A stretch of DNA of 64,000 bases from Drosophila miranda (GCF_003369915.1 NC_046675.1:31891001-31955000); one strand, 5' to 3'; positions 1 to 10,447 are shown, numbered from the stretch's first letter. The notes: generated from the letters alone by a model not told the origin. Translations and numbers: made by a program.

Positions 1-490
1 TAGAAAGAAAGCTTGTAATATACAAATTCCTACCTTTCTTTGGTTAATTGTGCTTTGTAAATTTAAGAATTAACGATCTTGTGGTTGGTAACGTGAAAAA
101 GAGAGCCCTGCCTGTGCGTATTTGTTGTTTATGATGTGTGATAGTGCGGGGCCCATTTGGGAGGTACTTATTATATTATCTAGTTTTCTCTTAAATCGTG
201 CTTCCCTGGATGCCACTGACGCAGTCCAGTTTATTCCATATATTCGTAGTCCATATTCTCGTACAATTTATTTTCAAACGATTGCCGCGCATCGTATTTA
301 GTCGATAGTATCGATAGCCGTTTGGTGGGACTTGCTCTCTTTTTCGTCGTTGGATATCCTCTCTTAGTGGAGGGATTTTTCGTCGTCACAATTCCCCTGC
401 GACAATGGGATCCTGGGAAAAGCAGAAACTATATTTTGCAGTTTTGAGATCGTTATATACATACACAGTACACTAATCATATGCCTAAAT
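1..490. other. Upstream flank, no gene seen
   Basis: I see no convincing coding exon here. A perfect DRE core-promoter motif (TATCGATA) lies at 309-316 and a second, overlapping half-site precedes it, so a promoter for a gene reading off the left edge, or a remote upstream promoter for bam, is possible. The stretch after about 400 is AT-rich and leads directly into the 401-bp duplicated unit. Confidence 0.4.
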
Positions 491-709
491 GGGTCTAAAA
501 CATGTCAGTCTGTCACATTAATCTTAATGTTAATTAAATGAAATAGGATATAAAGACGGAATCATAACGGATACCTATTTACCAGCACTACAACCTTGTA
601 GAAATTTGATTCATCAATAATCCGGCTAAAATATTCAAATTTGAATCCTAACGCCCGCATACGATCGATTACTACGACGCACTCAATAGTTGCTATCGAT
701 TCACACTAC

Positions 710-717
710 TATCGATA
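710..717. promoter_or_regulatory. DRE core-promoter motif, upstream copy
   Basis: A perfect palindromic TATCGATA lies 165 bp before the upstream-copy ATG at 875. DRE motifs bind DREF and mark many Drosophila core promoters. It is identical to the box at 1111-1118 in the downstream copy. Confidence 0.7.
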
Positions 718-874
718 GCAGTTCGTGCAATTGGCGCCCAATCGTGACGTTCACTTAAAAGCCAGACTGCGCGGCGGCGTGAAAAATCTCCAGACAGCTT
801 GGCTCCGCGCCTTTTTCGCACAAAAACAATTCTCGAGAATGCAATTTCTAAGCGCAAAAGTTTTTGATAAAAAT

Positions 875-922
875 ATGAACTTCGAATGTGTGGGTCTAAA
901 ACATGTCAGTCTGAGACATTAA
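875..922 (+). pseudogene. Truncated duplicate of the bam start (15-codon upstream ORF)
   Basis: In the upstream copy of the tandem duplication, the bam start codon at 875 is followed by three bam codons. The reading frame then crosses the junction into duplicated upstream sequence and stops at 920-922, giving a 15-residue peptide. An in-frame ATG at 839, created by a substitution absent from copy 2, would extend it to 27 residues. It cannot encode Bam. If transcripts start at the upstream promoter copy, it would act as an upstream ORF in the bam leader. Confidence 0.7.
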
Positions 923-1110
923 TCTTAATGTTAATTAAATGAAATAGGATATAAAGACGGAATCATAACGGATACCTATTTACCAGCACTACAACCTTGT
1001 AGAAATTTGATTCATCAATAATCCGGCTAAAATATTCAAATTTGAATCCTAACGCCCGCATACGATCGATTACTACGACGCACTCGATAGTTGCTATCGA
1101 TTCACACTAC

Positions 1111-1118
1111 TATCGATA
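1111..1118. promoter_or_regulatory. DRE core-promoter motif of bam
   Basis: A perfect TATCGATA lies 165 bp upstream of the bam ATG at 1276. No TATA box is apparent nearby, so this is the best core-promoter candidate. The neighbouring sequence at about 1093-1099 holds a second partial CTATCGAT. Confidence 0.7.
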
Positions 1119-1164
1119 GCAGTTCGTGCAATTGGCGCCCAATCGTGACGTTCACTTAAAAGCC

Positions 1165-1179
1165 AGACTGCGCGGCGGC
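1165..1179 (+). promoter_or_regulatory. Candidate Mad/Medea silencer site in the bam leader
   Basis: AGAC, a five-base spacer (TGCGC) and GGCGGC sit between the DRE and the bam ATG. This matches the architecture AGAC-N5-GNCGNC of BMP-responsive silencers. In D. melanogaster, such an element just downstream of the bam transcription start lets Dpp/Gbb signalling keep bam off in germline stem cells. The fit to the strict consensus is imperfect (one position of the GNCGNC half). The same 15 bases are present in the upstream duplicate at 764-778. Confidence 0.6.
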
Positions 1180-1275
1180 GTCAAAAATCTCCAGACAGCT
1201 TGGCTCCGCGCCTTTTTCGCACAAAAACAATTCTCGAGACTGCAATTTCTAAGCGCAAAAGTTTTTGATAAAAAT

Positions 1276-2715
1276 ATGAACTTCGAATACAAGATTCTGA
1301 AAGAGAATTTCATGGAAATTGATTCAAAACTGTGCTCTTTGCTGGAAACCAATGAGAACCCGCCGGAGCCGGAGCCTCGTGCTGGAAATTCCTCGGGAAG
1401 CACCTCGCACATCGTGCTGGCCGAACTGCAGGACAATTTAAAAAAATTGCATTTGGAAAATGCTTCTCACTTTCAGTTCCACAGCTACGGGTGCCATGCT
1501 TCGACCAAGAGGGCCCGCGACCACGAGAAGCCAATTGTGAACGGGCGCTATCGAAAGAAGTCAAGGTCGGTGTGGTGGTCGGGTGCTGCCACTTCTCGTC
1601 AGTGGCAGCAGCATCGCCAGCAGCAGAGGCAGCAGCAGCTGCAAAGGGAGACTAAATTCAATGTGGCCCAACTGACTCCGATGATGCGTTCAATTGGCCC
1701 ACGTGGCGATTTGTGAGTGCAGTGCTGAATGGCGACCCATGCAGTGCTTCCAATATTCATGTGTGGTGTGTTTGCTTCCCTTCCACAGCGTGGAGCGCAA
1801 TGCCGTTGTTCGTTTGATGAATCTTTTTAAATCGCTGCATGACCACATGAACCAGGACCTGGGCTTCGGGCCCGAAAACTTATTTCCATCGGACTATCTG
1901 TTTGATCTGCCCAAGAAGCGCACCATGCCCTATAGCCTGAATCTGCGCTGTCAGGTGGAGGTGCTGTGCAGCAAGGCGGATCGTTTTCTGGCCTGCCAGC
2001 GGCGCATGGTGGAGGCCAATCGCCACTTTGACTATGTAAAGTACTCGGAGGGCGACAAACTTATCAAGGGATCGTTAAATTTCCTAAGGTTGTTCAAGCA
2101 GTTCTCCACCTCCACGTTGCGCCATCGCAATGGCAAGTTCTTGGGACCTGCAGCCATTTGTAAGTGCCATACAATCCATCATTAATCAGAGACATCAATC
2201 ATCTAGTTTTCATTTTAGCTAATGCCCAAAAACTGGAGGACTTGCTCATAAATCTGCGAGAGTGGCTGCGCTCCGCCTTTCTCTGCGTGTATGTGTTTAA
2301 CTGGGAAATGGATCATGAGCATCGCTATTCGGCCGCCATGACCCAAAACCACAATGCACTCATGAAAAAGGCAATGGATTTGGCTGCCACTGAGCTGAAG
2401 GCGGCCCAACCCAAGCAGCTTAGCCCAGAGGAGCAGCTAATCGCCCATCGTTATAAGCTGCATAATGTCGTCAAGTGTGCAGCAGAGAATGACGACTTCC
2501 TGTCGGCACTCCTCAGCAATCCAGACATCTACTTTCCACCCGAAGTTCGGGCCATGTGCGATCCCCCAGAAGGCGCTGCTAAAGCTGAAGCTGAGCCCGA
2601 AGTTCCAATGGGAGGTATCGGTTTGCTGGACATTAGCGATTTGCAGGAGCCCTCATCGCCACCAAAGCGTCCTACTGTAACACGTCGCTATAAACCCTTG
2701 TGCTTCCGCAGCTAA
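1276..2715 (+). CDS. bam: Bag of marbles (Bam), germline differentiation factor
   Basis: Exons 1276-1712, 1789-2159 and 2219-2715 join to 434 codons plus stop; the usual length is about 440. I recognise Bam from the conserved middle (residues about 150-260: NAVVRLMNLFKSLHDH, PSDYLFD, ANRHFD), the FNWEMDHEHRYS segment and the SSPP...FRS carboxy end. The first 120 residues are poorly conserved, as expected for this fast-evolving protein, and contain a glutamine-rich run. Bam is a cytoplasmic translational repressor that acts with Bgcn to switch germline stem-cell daughters to cystoblast differentiation and to time male transit-amplifying divisions. The ATG at 1276 is chosen because it is the first ATG in frame and has a good AAAT context; no ATG lies upstream in that frame. 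Both introns are 60-76 bp. The promoter and start are duplicated upstream. It ends tail-to-tail with a takeout-family gene. Confidence 0.94.
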
Positions 2716-3106
2716 AGGAAAGAAGAGAAGAAATATCAACAGCAAAAAGCAACGATAATCAAAAGTAAGAAGATATAGCTTTATAATTTACACATGAAGG
2801 GTACACCAACGATGAATGTTTTTCAATCAAAGCCCAGAAGAATTTGGCAAAATCTGCTTTTACATGTCCATTTATAAAAGCGTTTAATTTTTAATTTGTT
2901 TGTAGTTTTGTAAGCAGACACAACCCTTTGATTGTATTTGGCAACTGAATGTACTTCCTATATTTGGATTAAGTTGAAACGTTTTTCTACAAGGAACTTT
3001 TATATTTTGAGTTTGAAATTCAATTAAATATTTGCACATTCCACCAGTTGAACTTAAAAACAATATTAACTGAACTAGGGGTAGGGCTAGGGGTGCTCTA
3101 TCCATT
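2716..3106. other. Tail-to-tail spacer between bam and the takeout-like gene
   Basis: AT-rich 3' flanks of two convergent genes. No further coding potential is visible. Confidence 0.6.
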
Positions 3107-4061
3107 CTACACTATGAATAGCTCCTCTAGGGGTGTCTTGCCAAAAGTTTTGTTCAGCACCGACTTGACTATCAGACCCATGGCCTCGGAAATGCTGGGC
3201 TTCAGCTCATTGAAGATTTCCTGCCAGTTCTCGTTGATCAGAATGTGCATGTTCTCGCTGAGATCCTTCTGGCCATGGAAGAGACCCTCCAACTTGTAGC
3301 TAACATGCGAGGGATCGACCTGCAACTTGATGTCCGTAACCTCTGCGAAGGTGTGATGTCCGCCCTTAGATATGGGCCTCAATGTGATCAAAGAATGGAT
3401 TTTGCAGTGCTCTGGGGAAGGGGAGGGAGAGAATGAGTGAAATTCTTTGGGGTTGTTAGCTGTAAGCTTACTCAATACGATCTCGGCCCTTCCCTTGCCC
3501 ACAATGGGCAGAATAAGCACCTTGCCGTCCACTGAGTAAGGTCCCTTGAAGGCCAGCTCGGGTGCCTCCATCACAAACTCAATTGGATTGCTAAGATCAA
3601 GAGAGAATCCCCTAGAGAACCATGGATAGAGTTAGCGTTGAGTGGGAATCATTATCAATGATTAGCCTACCCCAATCGCTTGGCTCTGGCACGTGACAGG
3701 CCCAACAAGTCCACCTCCGTGAAGCTCAGATCAATGCTGACCGGACTGTGTGGATTCCGGCCAATAGTGAACTTGGTGACGTGCAGTGGATCCAATGGTA
3801 TCAGTCCCAGCTCCTTGATGCCGCTCTGGGCGTGGTTTTTCAGCACAAAATTGACGCCATTCAACACACACTCGTTGTCCTTAATTGCGCATCTCTGGAT
3901 ACCAGCGGCTGCAACAGAAACAATAGAATTTCAATTACGAAGCCAATTTCAATTACAAGGAGGCAGGACTCACGGAGATCAGAGGCGTGCCCGCGGACGG
4001 ATATAGTCAGGCAGCTGAGCAGAGGCAGCAGCAGCAGGACGAAGCTAAAATTTCTCTCCAT
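3107..4061 (-). CDS. Takeout/JHBP-family secreted carrier protein (first of three)
   Basis: Minus-strand exons 4061-3974, 3908-3671, 3611-3472 and 3411-3107 join to 256 codons plus stop. An N-terminal signal peptide (residues about 1-25, MERNFSFVLLLLPLLSCLT...) is followed by the family's paired cysteines (RC..KDNEC) and the JHBP/takeout fold, with motifs GKVLILPIVGKG and NENWQEIFNEL. These proteins bind small hydrophobic ligands in an elongated tunnel and are secreted into haemolymph or sensillar lymph. The start is the only ATG ahead of the signal peptide. A TATA box lies about 57-65 bp upstream of the ATG. Intron phases (1, 2, 1) match those of the second copy. In D. melanogaster a takeout-family cluster neighbours bam, but I cannot say which member this is. 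Confidence 0.9.
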
Positions 4062-4117
4062 TATGATCGCTTGTGAATGTAATTGAAGACTGTCTCGCTG
4101 GCCCTGAAATTGGCCCA

Positions 4118-4126
4118 CCTTTATAG
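4118..4126 (-). promoter_or_regulatory. TATA box of the first takeout-like gene
   Basis: Reading on the minus strand, CTATAAAGG lies about 60 bp before the ATG at 4061. That places the transcription start about 30 bp before the ATG. Confidence 0.7.
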
Positions 4127-4623
4127 TCGGTTTTGATCGTTCTCCTGGCCAGTTCCTACGTCGCGACATTTCAATTGAAATTTTGTGTCCGAGTGTGAAT
4201 TTAAATGGTATCGTATCATGTGCTTTGTTGCTGCTGTAAACCGCTTTTGCGTTTTAAGTGACAGAGAATCTCACTTTAGACGAAGTCGAGACTGAGTCAG
4301 TGCAGTCTCGGTAAATGGTAAATGGATTATAAACAGAAACCGGCGCCCCAGATGAATATGAGTGAGATGTTATTACCGGTAGATTTATTTTACGACTCCC
4401 TTTAATGAACTACCGATGTGAACTTGCTGATCTTGCATGGGATGGTGTTTCTCAGTTCCAGTTCCAGTCCCAATGCCAATGACACTGTAATTGTCCCGCC
4501 CCCCAATGCACCTATCCCTCTCCTAATCACGTTTTGCCGGCTGATTTTTGCATATATATGCAAATTTTCCACGGGGAGTTTAAACATTATTCATTAAGCC
4601 ATCGCTCGGGAGCGCCTTTGACA
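4127..4623. other. Intergenic sequence left of the Tc1-like element
   Basis: No gene is visible. This is probably upstream regulatory sequence of the takeout-like gene that starts at 4061. Confidence 0.5.
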
Positions 4624-4625
4624 TA

Positions 4626-6183
4626 CACACTTGATCATAATAATAGGTACACGTTGAAGCGTTTCATTAATAATTAGTTTTATCGTACTTTAAGTGTTGA
4701 AAACAAAATTTTTTTTGGTATGTTTTATTTGTCAATGTATTGCAGTTCCGTGACAAAAAAAATGAAACAGGGAAACCGCCGAATAACAGAGCTTTAAGCG
4801 ATATTGCGAGTTGACATCACAATTTGGCTGATCAAAATAATAGGTACAGACTACAGTCTAAATATGTATAAACAAATAATTATTTTTTTTTTACAAGAAT
4901 AGGCCGAAAGTCTTATTGTACAGCCCAATTGGCTCTTAGTCTGAAAAAAGAAGGCCAATCTCTTCGGGCCATTGCTAAATTAATGAAAAGGTTTCATAAT
5001 TTTGTTGAAATGCTTTAAAAATAAAAACCTAGTCAGGAAACTGGCGGAAAGCCACAGAAAACAACCATAACACGTGACCACTACATACTTTTCTTTGAGG
5101 AATAAGGACCCATTTAAGTCGTCTAAGGCTATTGTATCAGAAATTGCACTAGAAGTTAGTGCTCCAACGATCCGTAGACGGCTACAACAAGCCAGCCTTC
5201 CAAGGAGAATAGAAAGAAAGGTCCCACTTACGCGTCAAAAAAATTTAGCCATTGGGCAAACTTTTGCTAAAGATCATAAAGACTGCGCAGGATGCGCCGG
5301 AGAGAAAAAGTGGAGAAGCCTTTTATGGAGCGACGAAACTAAAATAAATTTATTAGGGAATGAATGTGAAAGCAATGTAGGAAGCCTTAAAAGAAAGAAT
5401 TTTGATCCATGTTTCACAAAAAAAATTTGTCAAACATGGAGGTGCCAGTTAAAGATATGGGGCTGCTCATCCTGGTACGGCGTAGGTCCATTTTTCCTGA
5501 CAACGAACAGAATGGACGCTGAGCAATACAAACCCAGATTGCAGACAGTTATGCTATCTTATGCTGAAGAAAACATGAGTTTCCATTTGGTATTTAAGTA
5601 ATATAACGACCCAAGGCACACATCCAAGCTTTTGACCAAATTTTTTGAGGACCAAACAATGGACGTTTTAAAGTTGCTTCTTTAATTTTCCGACTAAAAT
5701 CCAATCGAAAACTTGTGGGCAGATTTACGAAACAAAATTAGCTAAGTTTTCATTTTCAAATAATCAAAAATTATGCGAGGGCATCCAAAAATTGTGGTAT
5801 GAGACACCTGCCAGACGCTTATTAAAAGTACGCCAAAAATAATTATAAAGGTGACAAAAAATAAAGGTGGATACATCGGATATTAACTATCAAATCCCAT
5901 TTAGGCAACAAAAAAATAATAATAACCAGTTAACAAACTTTTTTCATAACAATACTTGAAGTGTACCTATTATTTTGAGCAGCATGATATTGACTGTGAA
6001 GTACAAATGGATCTATTTTCTTTTATAACATTATCTTATAATATAATCAAGTTTATTTGATTGAAAACAGATACTTAAGGAATAATTGAGAACTAATTTT
6101 AAGTTTAATATATTGCATAAAACCGTTTTCTGTTATGTTAAAGTTTACGTAGATGTGTGTACCTATTATTATGATCAAGTGTG
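4626..6183 (+). mobile_element. Defective Tc1-like DNA transposon, 1558 bp
   Basis: The outermost 25 bp (4626-4650, beginning CACACTTGATC) match 6159-6183 exactly as an inverted repeat, and both ends are flanked by TA (4624-4625 and 6184-6185), the Tc1/mariner target duplication. A second inverted pair with nearly the same sequence lies about 200 bp inside each end (4829-4846 and 5963-5981), giving the IR/DR layout known from Tc3, Minos and Paris type elements. Inside is a broken transposase gene on the plus strand. The exact family name cannot be given from sequence alone. Confidence 0.92.
4923..5760 (+). pseudogene. Broken Tc1-family transposase
   Basis: The longest open segment is 5074-5601. 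Recognisable family parts are an N-terminal helix-turn-helix (about 4930-5010, LSLKKEGQSLRAIAKLM) that is interrupted by stops, WSDETK carrying the first catalytic aspartate (about 5323), WGCSSWYGVGP, then after the stop at 5601 a separate frame with NDP..HTSK holding the second aspartate. A further frameshift precedes NPIENLWADLRNK (about 5703-5740). At least one stop and one or two frameshifts make it inactive. Any movement would need a transposase supplied from elsewhere. Confidence 0.88.
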
Positions 6184-6185
6184 TA

Positions 6186-6528
6186 CTTTAATTGCATTTA
6201 ATGAATTAAGAGGCTGACAACTTGTTAACAGGCAACATTTTCTGACCGTAGGGTCATCATACTAGCAATTAAAGTACATGCAATATTTCCTTGTAGGTCA
6301 AGATGTCTATGTCAGAAGCCTTGCACCACATACTTTCAGGCTGGAGTCGGAATGCTTGGATTATATGCATGATCAACCTTTGGGAATAGGTTCTCCACTT
6401 ATTCTAACATCTTAATGACTCTGATTTACAGCACTCATTTAATCTAATGATGATTGCAAAGTATGCGTGTTATTTCGGACATCTAAAATCGAACTAGGGC
6501 AAAGTTTATTTCTATGGATATTAAAGCA
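6186..6528. other. Intergenic spacer
   Basis: AT-rich; nothing beyond the 3' flank of the next minus-strand gene. Confidence 0.5.
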
Positions 6529-7487
6529 TTAGCTACTCTCTTCCGCGGCAAAATACTTGGCATATGGATACTTGGAGAAAACTCTTGTGATCAGGGGCTG
6601 GTATAACGCGGCAAAAGCTTTCTCGATTGTCTCCTTCGTCTCACTAAAGATGGCGGCCCCGTTCTCGTTTAGGAATGTGTTCATTGTGTCGCCCAGGATC
6701 TTGTCACCGTTAAAGAGATTGCTAAAGTGATAGTGTTGGCTCTTTGGTTTCAAGTAATACTGCAAATCGGTGGCTTCCATGTAAATCTCTCCATTCTTTT
6801 CCACCGGCTTGCCGGTGAAAGTGACTTTCAAATCCGTTCCAACTGTAGAACATAGAAAAATAAATTGAATTTAGTGAAGATCTTACGGGGAAACATTCGT
6901 CTAAACTTACTCAACGTCATGTTGCTGTGGCCGGAGCCGCTTATAGGCAGGACCAGGACCTGGCCCTTGATGGAGTATTCACCCACCAGGGAGTACACCT
7001 TAGAGGTCATTATCATTTCGTGTTTCGTGGCGATTTCCTTGCCGAATCCTCTGTGTAAAGGGTTTATAAATGTACATATGTGAAGTCTTTTTGCCTCGTT
7101 TTGGAACGTTTTTGAGAACTTACCTGATCTTTTTGAAGCGCAGATACTTATTGCCAAACAGTTTGTTGTTCGTAAACGTAAGATCTATCCTCACTGGGCT
7201 CCTATCGTCGCCCTGCTTGAGGACCATCCTATCCACCGCCAAAGGATCCAGCTGGACCAGGTTCAGGCTGTCATCCCCTTCGGTTGCCTTCTCCGTTATT
7301 AGCCTGTTGCAAAACTTCACAAAACATTCTGTGTCTCCGTATTTGCACGGCTTCGGATCATTGGCTGGGGGCGAATCGAGAGTGTTAGTGTATCTATAAG
7401 GCTGAGTCCCGGCAATTCATTCTTACGGAAATCGGCCTGCACGGCCATTGCCAGGCACAGGACGAGGGGGAGAACGATACGCGACAT
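6529..7487 (-). CDS. to: Takeout (to) or its closest paralogue
   Basis: Minus-strand exons 7487-7427, 7364-7124, 7050-6911 and 6842-6529 join to 251 codons plus stop; D. melanogaster takeout is about 249. A signal peptide occupies residues 1-18, followed by [11 protein letters not shown] with the paired cysteines, [45 protein letters not shown] and a terminal PYAK.FA segment. These are the motifs I associate with takeout itself rather than more distant family members. Takeout is a secreted, clock-controlled, starvation-induced carrier of the juvenile hormone binding protein family that links feeding, circadian output and male courtship. D. melanogaster has very close neighbours in the same cluster, so the symbol is a best guess. 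A canonical TATA box precedes it. Confidence 0.88.
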
Positions 7488-7542
7488 GTTGACACGGCTT
7501 TAGAATGCAAAAACTACTGACTTTTTACCGGCATTTCGTTTA

Positions 7543-7552
7543 CTATTTATAG
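7543..7552 (-). promoter_or_regulatory. TATA box of the takeout gene
   Basis: On the minus strand, CTATAAATAG lies about 56 bp before the ATG at 7487, a strong Drosophila TATA box. Confidence 0.8.
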
Positions 7553-10447
7553 TGGCGCGCGCCAATTGCACTCCACGCAACTCCCCCCCCGTCCCATTTA
7601 TCAATATAAAATTGTGAAATGCGATGCAATGTGGCGCTGTTGCTGCCGATCTGGCGAACTCGTTTGGGATCGGTTCCAATCGATCGCATCATAGGTTAGG
7701 CTTGGCCTAAATCCATATTTAAATTAGTTGCACTATTAGTTAATTAGTGGAATGTGTTTACATTGTATCATTTACATGTGTATGTGTGTCAGCGCAATTG
7801 CAACTGAGATTTATTGCTTTATTTGTTTCTAGTTTAGCTGCTGTTATTGGATTCCCTTGCGTCGGGAGTAATTTTAATTGATTTCTCATTTAATGTAACA
7901 TGTAAACACACGAGGTATAATTAAATATTGTTTTTACTATTTCGAAACAATAGTCAAGACAAAAGCTGCGCGATCGATACACATGCAAACACACCATATG
8001 ACCATACATACGCAAAATGTTGTTGGGCTAGGAAAGTCTATCGTTTTGCACAAAGCTATTAATCATATCTGCTAGATATAGTAACTACCGTAACAATAAC
8101 TTGTTGTTTACTTTAAAGTTTAGCTTATAACATTTTATTTTCCCGCGAAAAACTGTGCACGATCCTTTTGCGTTGGCAGCGCCATGCTTTTAGCTATTGT
8201 ATCGTATTACACTACACTTCAAGACGACCAATCTAGTCTGAAAGACAGAGAGACAAAACGTTAAGTAATGTTGTTATATCTGGTCTCAAAGCCTAAGCAT
8301 GATGTGGGGTGACATACGAACATAACACATCTGGTGGCCTAGGTGAAAACAGACTAATTGCAAAAACAGAAATGCAGTGAGAGCGAGCTTGGCTTTGCAG
8401 TTGAGTCGATAGCTGAGATATATTTAACATCCCTAAGGAAGTGTTCCCGCTAAACGTCGCCGCCAAGCCACACAAAAGCCGCAAACAATTGGAAAATGGT
8501 AAATATTTCGATCGCTACCTCAGTTATTCGCTAAAGAGATATTTATTTTGCATCAGGAAGTCAGTCTATTAAGTGACTATTAAGTGAATATGCTATGCCA
8601 CGATATCCACAGGAAAATCCAAACTCAGGTGCAGCAGCAGATGGATCTGCTTGGTACGATCTCGCTGAGCACCAGTATGTTGTGGCACAATAACGAGGGC
8701 CTGTTTCTCTCTCATGTTTTAGTATTTAAAGTGATATCAAGGCTTAGAGGTTCACGCTCATAAACTATGCCCTTTACTATTTTGATACTGAGGAGGCCGT
8801 CGTTCAGGATTTAATCTCATGCGTCGTGTAGGAGCTACACAAAGAGAATGTATCGCTCTGCCAGGAGCACTTCCTGACTGCTGTGTCTCCGCCTGCAAAT
8901 TTGTAAAAGAATCGCCTTGCAATCGTATGAGCTGCTCCAGGCTCTGACGTCGAAATCTCATCAAGTCGTTGATTACTTTGCGTCGTCCAAGACCGCACAG
9001 AAGGTACTGAACAAGAGCCTTGAACGAGAGGCATCTTTTGGGATGGAACTTAAACTTTCAAACTATGGCCCGTTTGGTCAAGATTAAAGACGCTCTTTCT
9101 CAGTCTCCTATATCTATACAGTTCCGAGCCGAGAATAGAAAGAAACATGCATCCTTGGGTGTGGGTGAAAAGAAACACCAAATGCAGCCCCATGTATAGT
9201 GTTGTCCGAAAGTATCTTTCTGCTCCGGCAGCCAATGCGCCCATCGTATATTTGTTCAGAGGCTCGAATGAGGATACACTAAAAAAAATATCAAAAATGC
9301 TGTTTATTAAGTTCAATCCAAACTGATTAGCCCCTGTAGGTGGTGAAATGAGTATTGGGGTCAATGTCTGCATATCACCTTTCACCTTGTTAAACTTAAC
9401 TAGGCATCATATACTCGGAAGATATGTATGAACGACCTTACGAGTAAACAACTTTATAATGATTAAATCTGTGTAAACTTTACACCTTTGTGGTCAGCGC
9501 GTAACGCGGTACAACACGATGATCTTATAATTATCTAATTAAAGGTTTAAATGTACATGTATGCAAGTGTTATAATTGCTATTGTTCCAAAACAAATCAT
9601 CTGATAATTACGAATATTAGCGCGTCAATGGCTGTGTTTCTGGAATTGTATAACATTTGCCCGTGGCTTGATCGGACATGCCCTGGACCTGGGGGTCCAA
9701 AAATAGCCAAATGAAGCGAAAACAACCGAGTCATCGTGACGTTCAGAGAGCCCTCTTGCAGAATGGGAATGAAAAAGATTTGAGGTATGCCGCAGGAACA
9801 GGTTCACTTCGTTTCGCTCCTACACTTGTTAACCAAACGCCTCGTTTTACAGCCCAGCCTCCGGATGATCATAATAAAATGGAACTCGAGTGGAATGGAA
9901 TGGAAGCATAACTAGTTTAACTTGAGTGCAGTTGATTGACTCGCAAATGGAAGATTTTTATGCACTACCCGAAGGTCAACCGGGTGTCGGCCGCCTCTAC
10001 CTGCCTCTCTCGGGATTACCGTTGCATACACTTGAACTTGAGAGCGAGTTTCCACTCTCTGAGTGGAATGGATCTTTGATTCCAGTCCCACTGCTGATTT
10101 TGTCATGCAAATATTGGGCAATGTCACGTGAGAAGACTGCTAATCGTTTGCCAAAATCGTATGCGCCAGTTGTTGCGGAAATGATTAGATCTAAGCAATC
10201 AAACTGCGCTTCCCTCTGCTACAGACAGGCTATAACCGGTTTTCATATACAATTTTGTTTATTCTAACGTTTTGTTTTTATAGTAAGTAATAACCTAGCA
10301 AATATGATGATGGATGTTATGGTGGTGCCTGGGAGCAATGGAACAGTCAATGGCCAAATGCACCCAAGTGCACGCTGGATAAGAAAATGTCTGTGAGGGA
10401 AATACTCGTACACTTATGCTGTCTAATGCCTAATGATTAATGCTTTA
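7553..10447. other. Intergenic region between takeout-family genes
   Basis: About 2.9 kb without a clear intact gene. It should hold upstream control sequence for takeout and contains an E-box CACGTG near 10125, a site type used by CLK/CYC, which fits the circadian control known for takeout but may be chance. A decayed coding-like tract is listed separately at 8590-9075. A 114-codon frame at 9926-10267 lacks recognisable homology and I do not call it a gene. Confidence 0.5.
8590..9075 (+). pseudogene. Decayed coding-like tract, parent not recognised
   Basis: The plus strand reads as protein in short open blocks that shift frame. From about 8590 it reads MLCHDIHRKIQTQVQQQMDL. Near 8750 it reads INYALYYFDTEEAVVQDLIS, then an in-frame stop and ELHKENVSLCQEHFLTAVSP. 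From about 8905 it reads RIALQSYELLQALTSKSH and continues VVDYFASSKTAQKVLNKSL. The composition is typical of a conserved helical cytoplasmic protein, but stops and frameshifts prevent expression as one product. I do not recognise the parent gene. It may be a retro-copy or the relic of a gene lost here; it could also be a coincidence of base composition. Confidence 0.45.

Larger units (their letters stand above)
491..1288 (+). repeat. 401-bp tandem duplication of the bam promoter and 5' end
   Basis: Copy 1 runs 491-887 and copy 2 runs 892-1288, with an offset of 401 bp and a four-base junction (GTGT). Only a handful of substitutions separate the copies over about 400 bp, so the duplication looks recent or homogenised. 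Each copy carries the AT-rich upstream part, a TATCGATA box, the leader and the first four codons of bam (MNFE). Only copy 2 continues into the real coding sequence; copy 1 runs into the start of copy 2. Confidence 0.95.

Noticed and set aside
725-922. 65-codon frame starting upstream of the first bam-like ATG
   Set aside because: It starts with GTG, not ATG. Only the part from 839 or 875 could be translated, and it stops after the duplication junction.
9926-10267. 113-codon plus-strand frame upstream of the third takeout-like gene stop
   Set aside because: No homology recognised and no splice partners; composition is not clearly coding.
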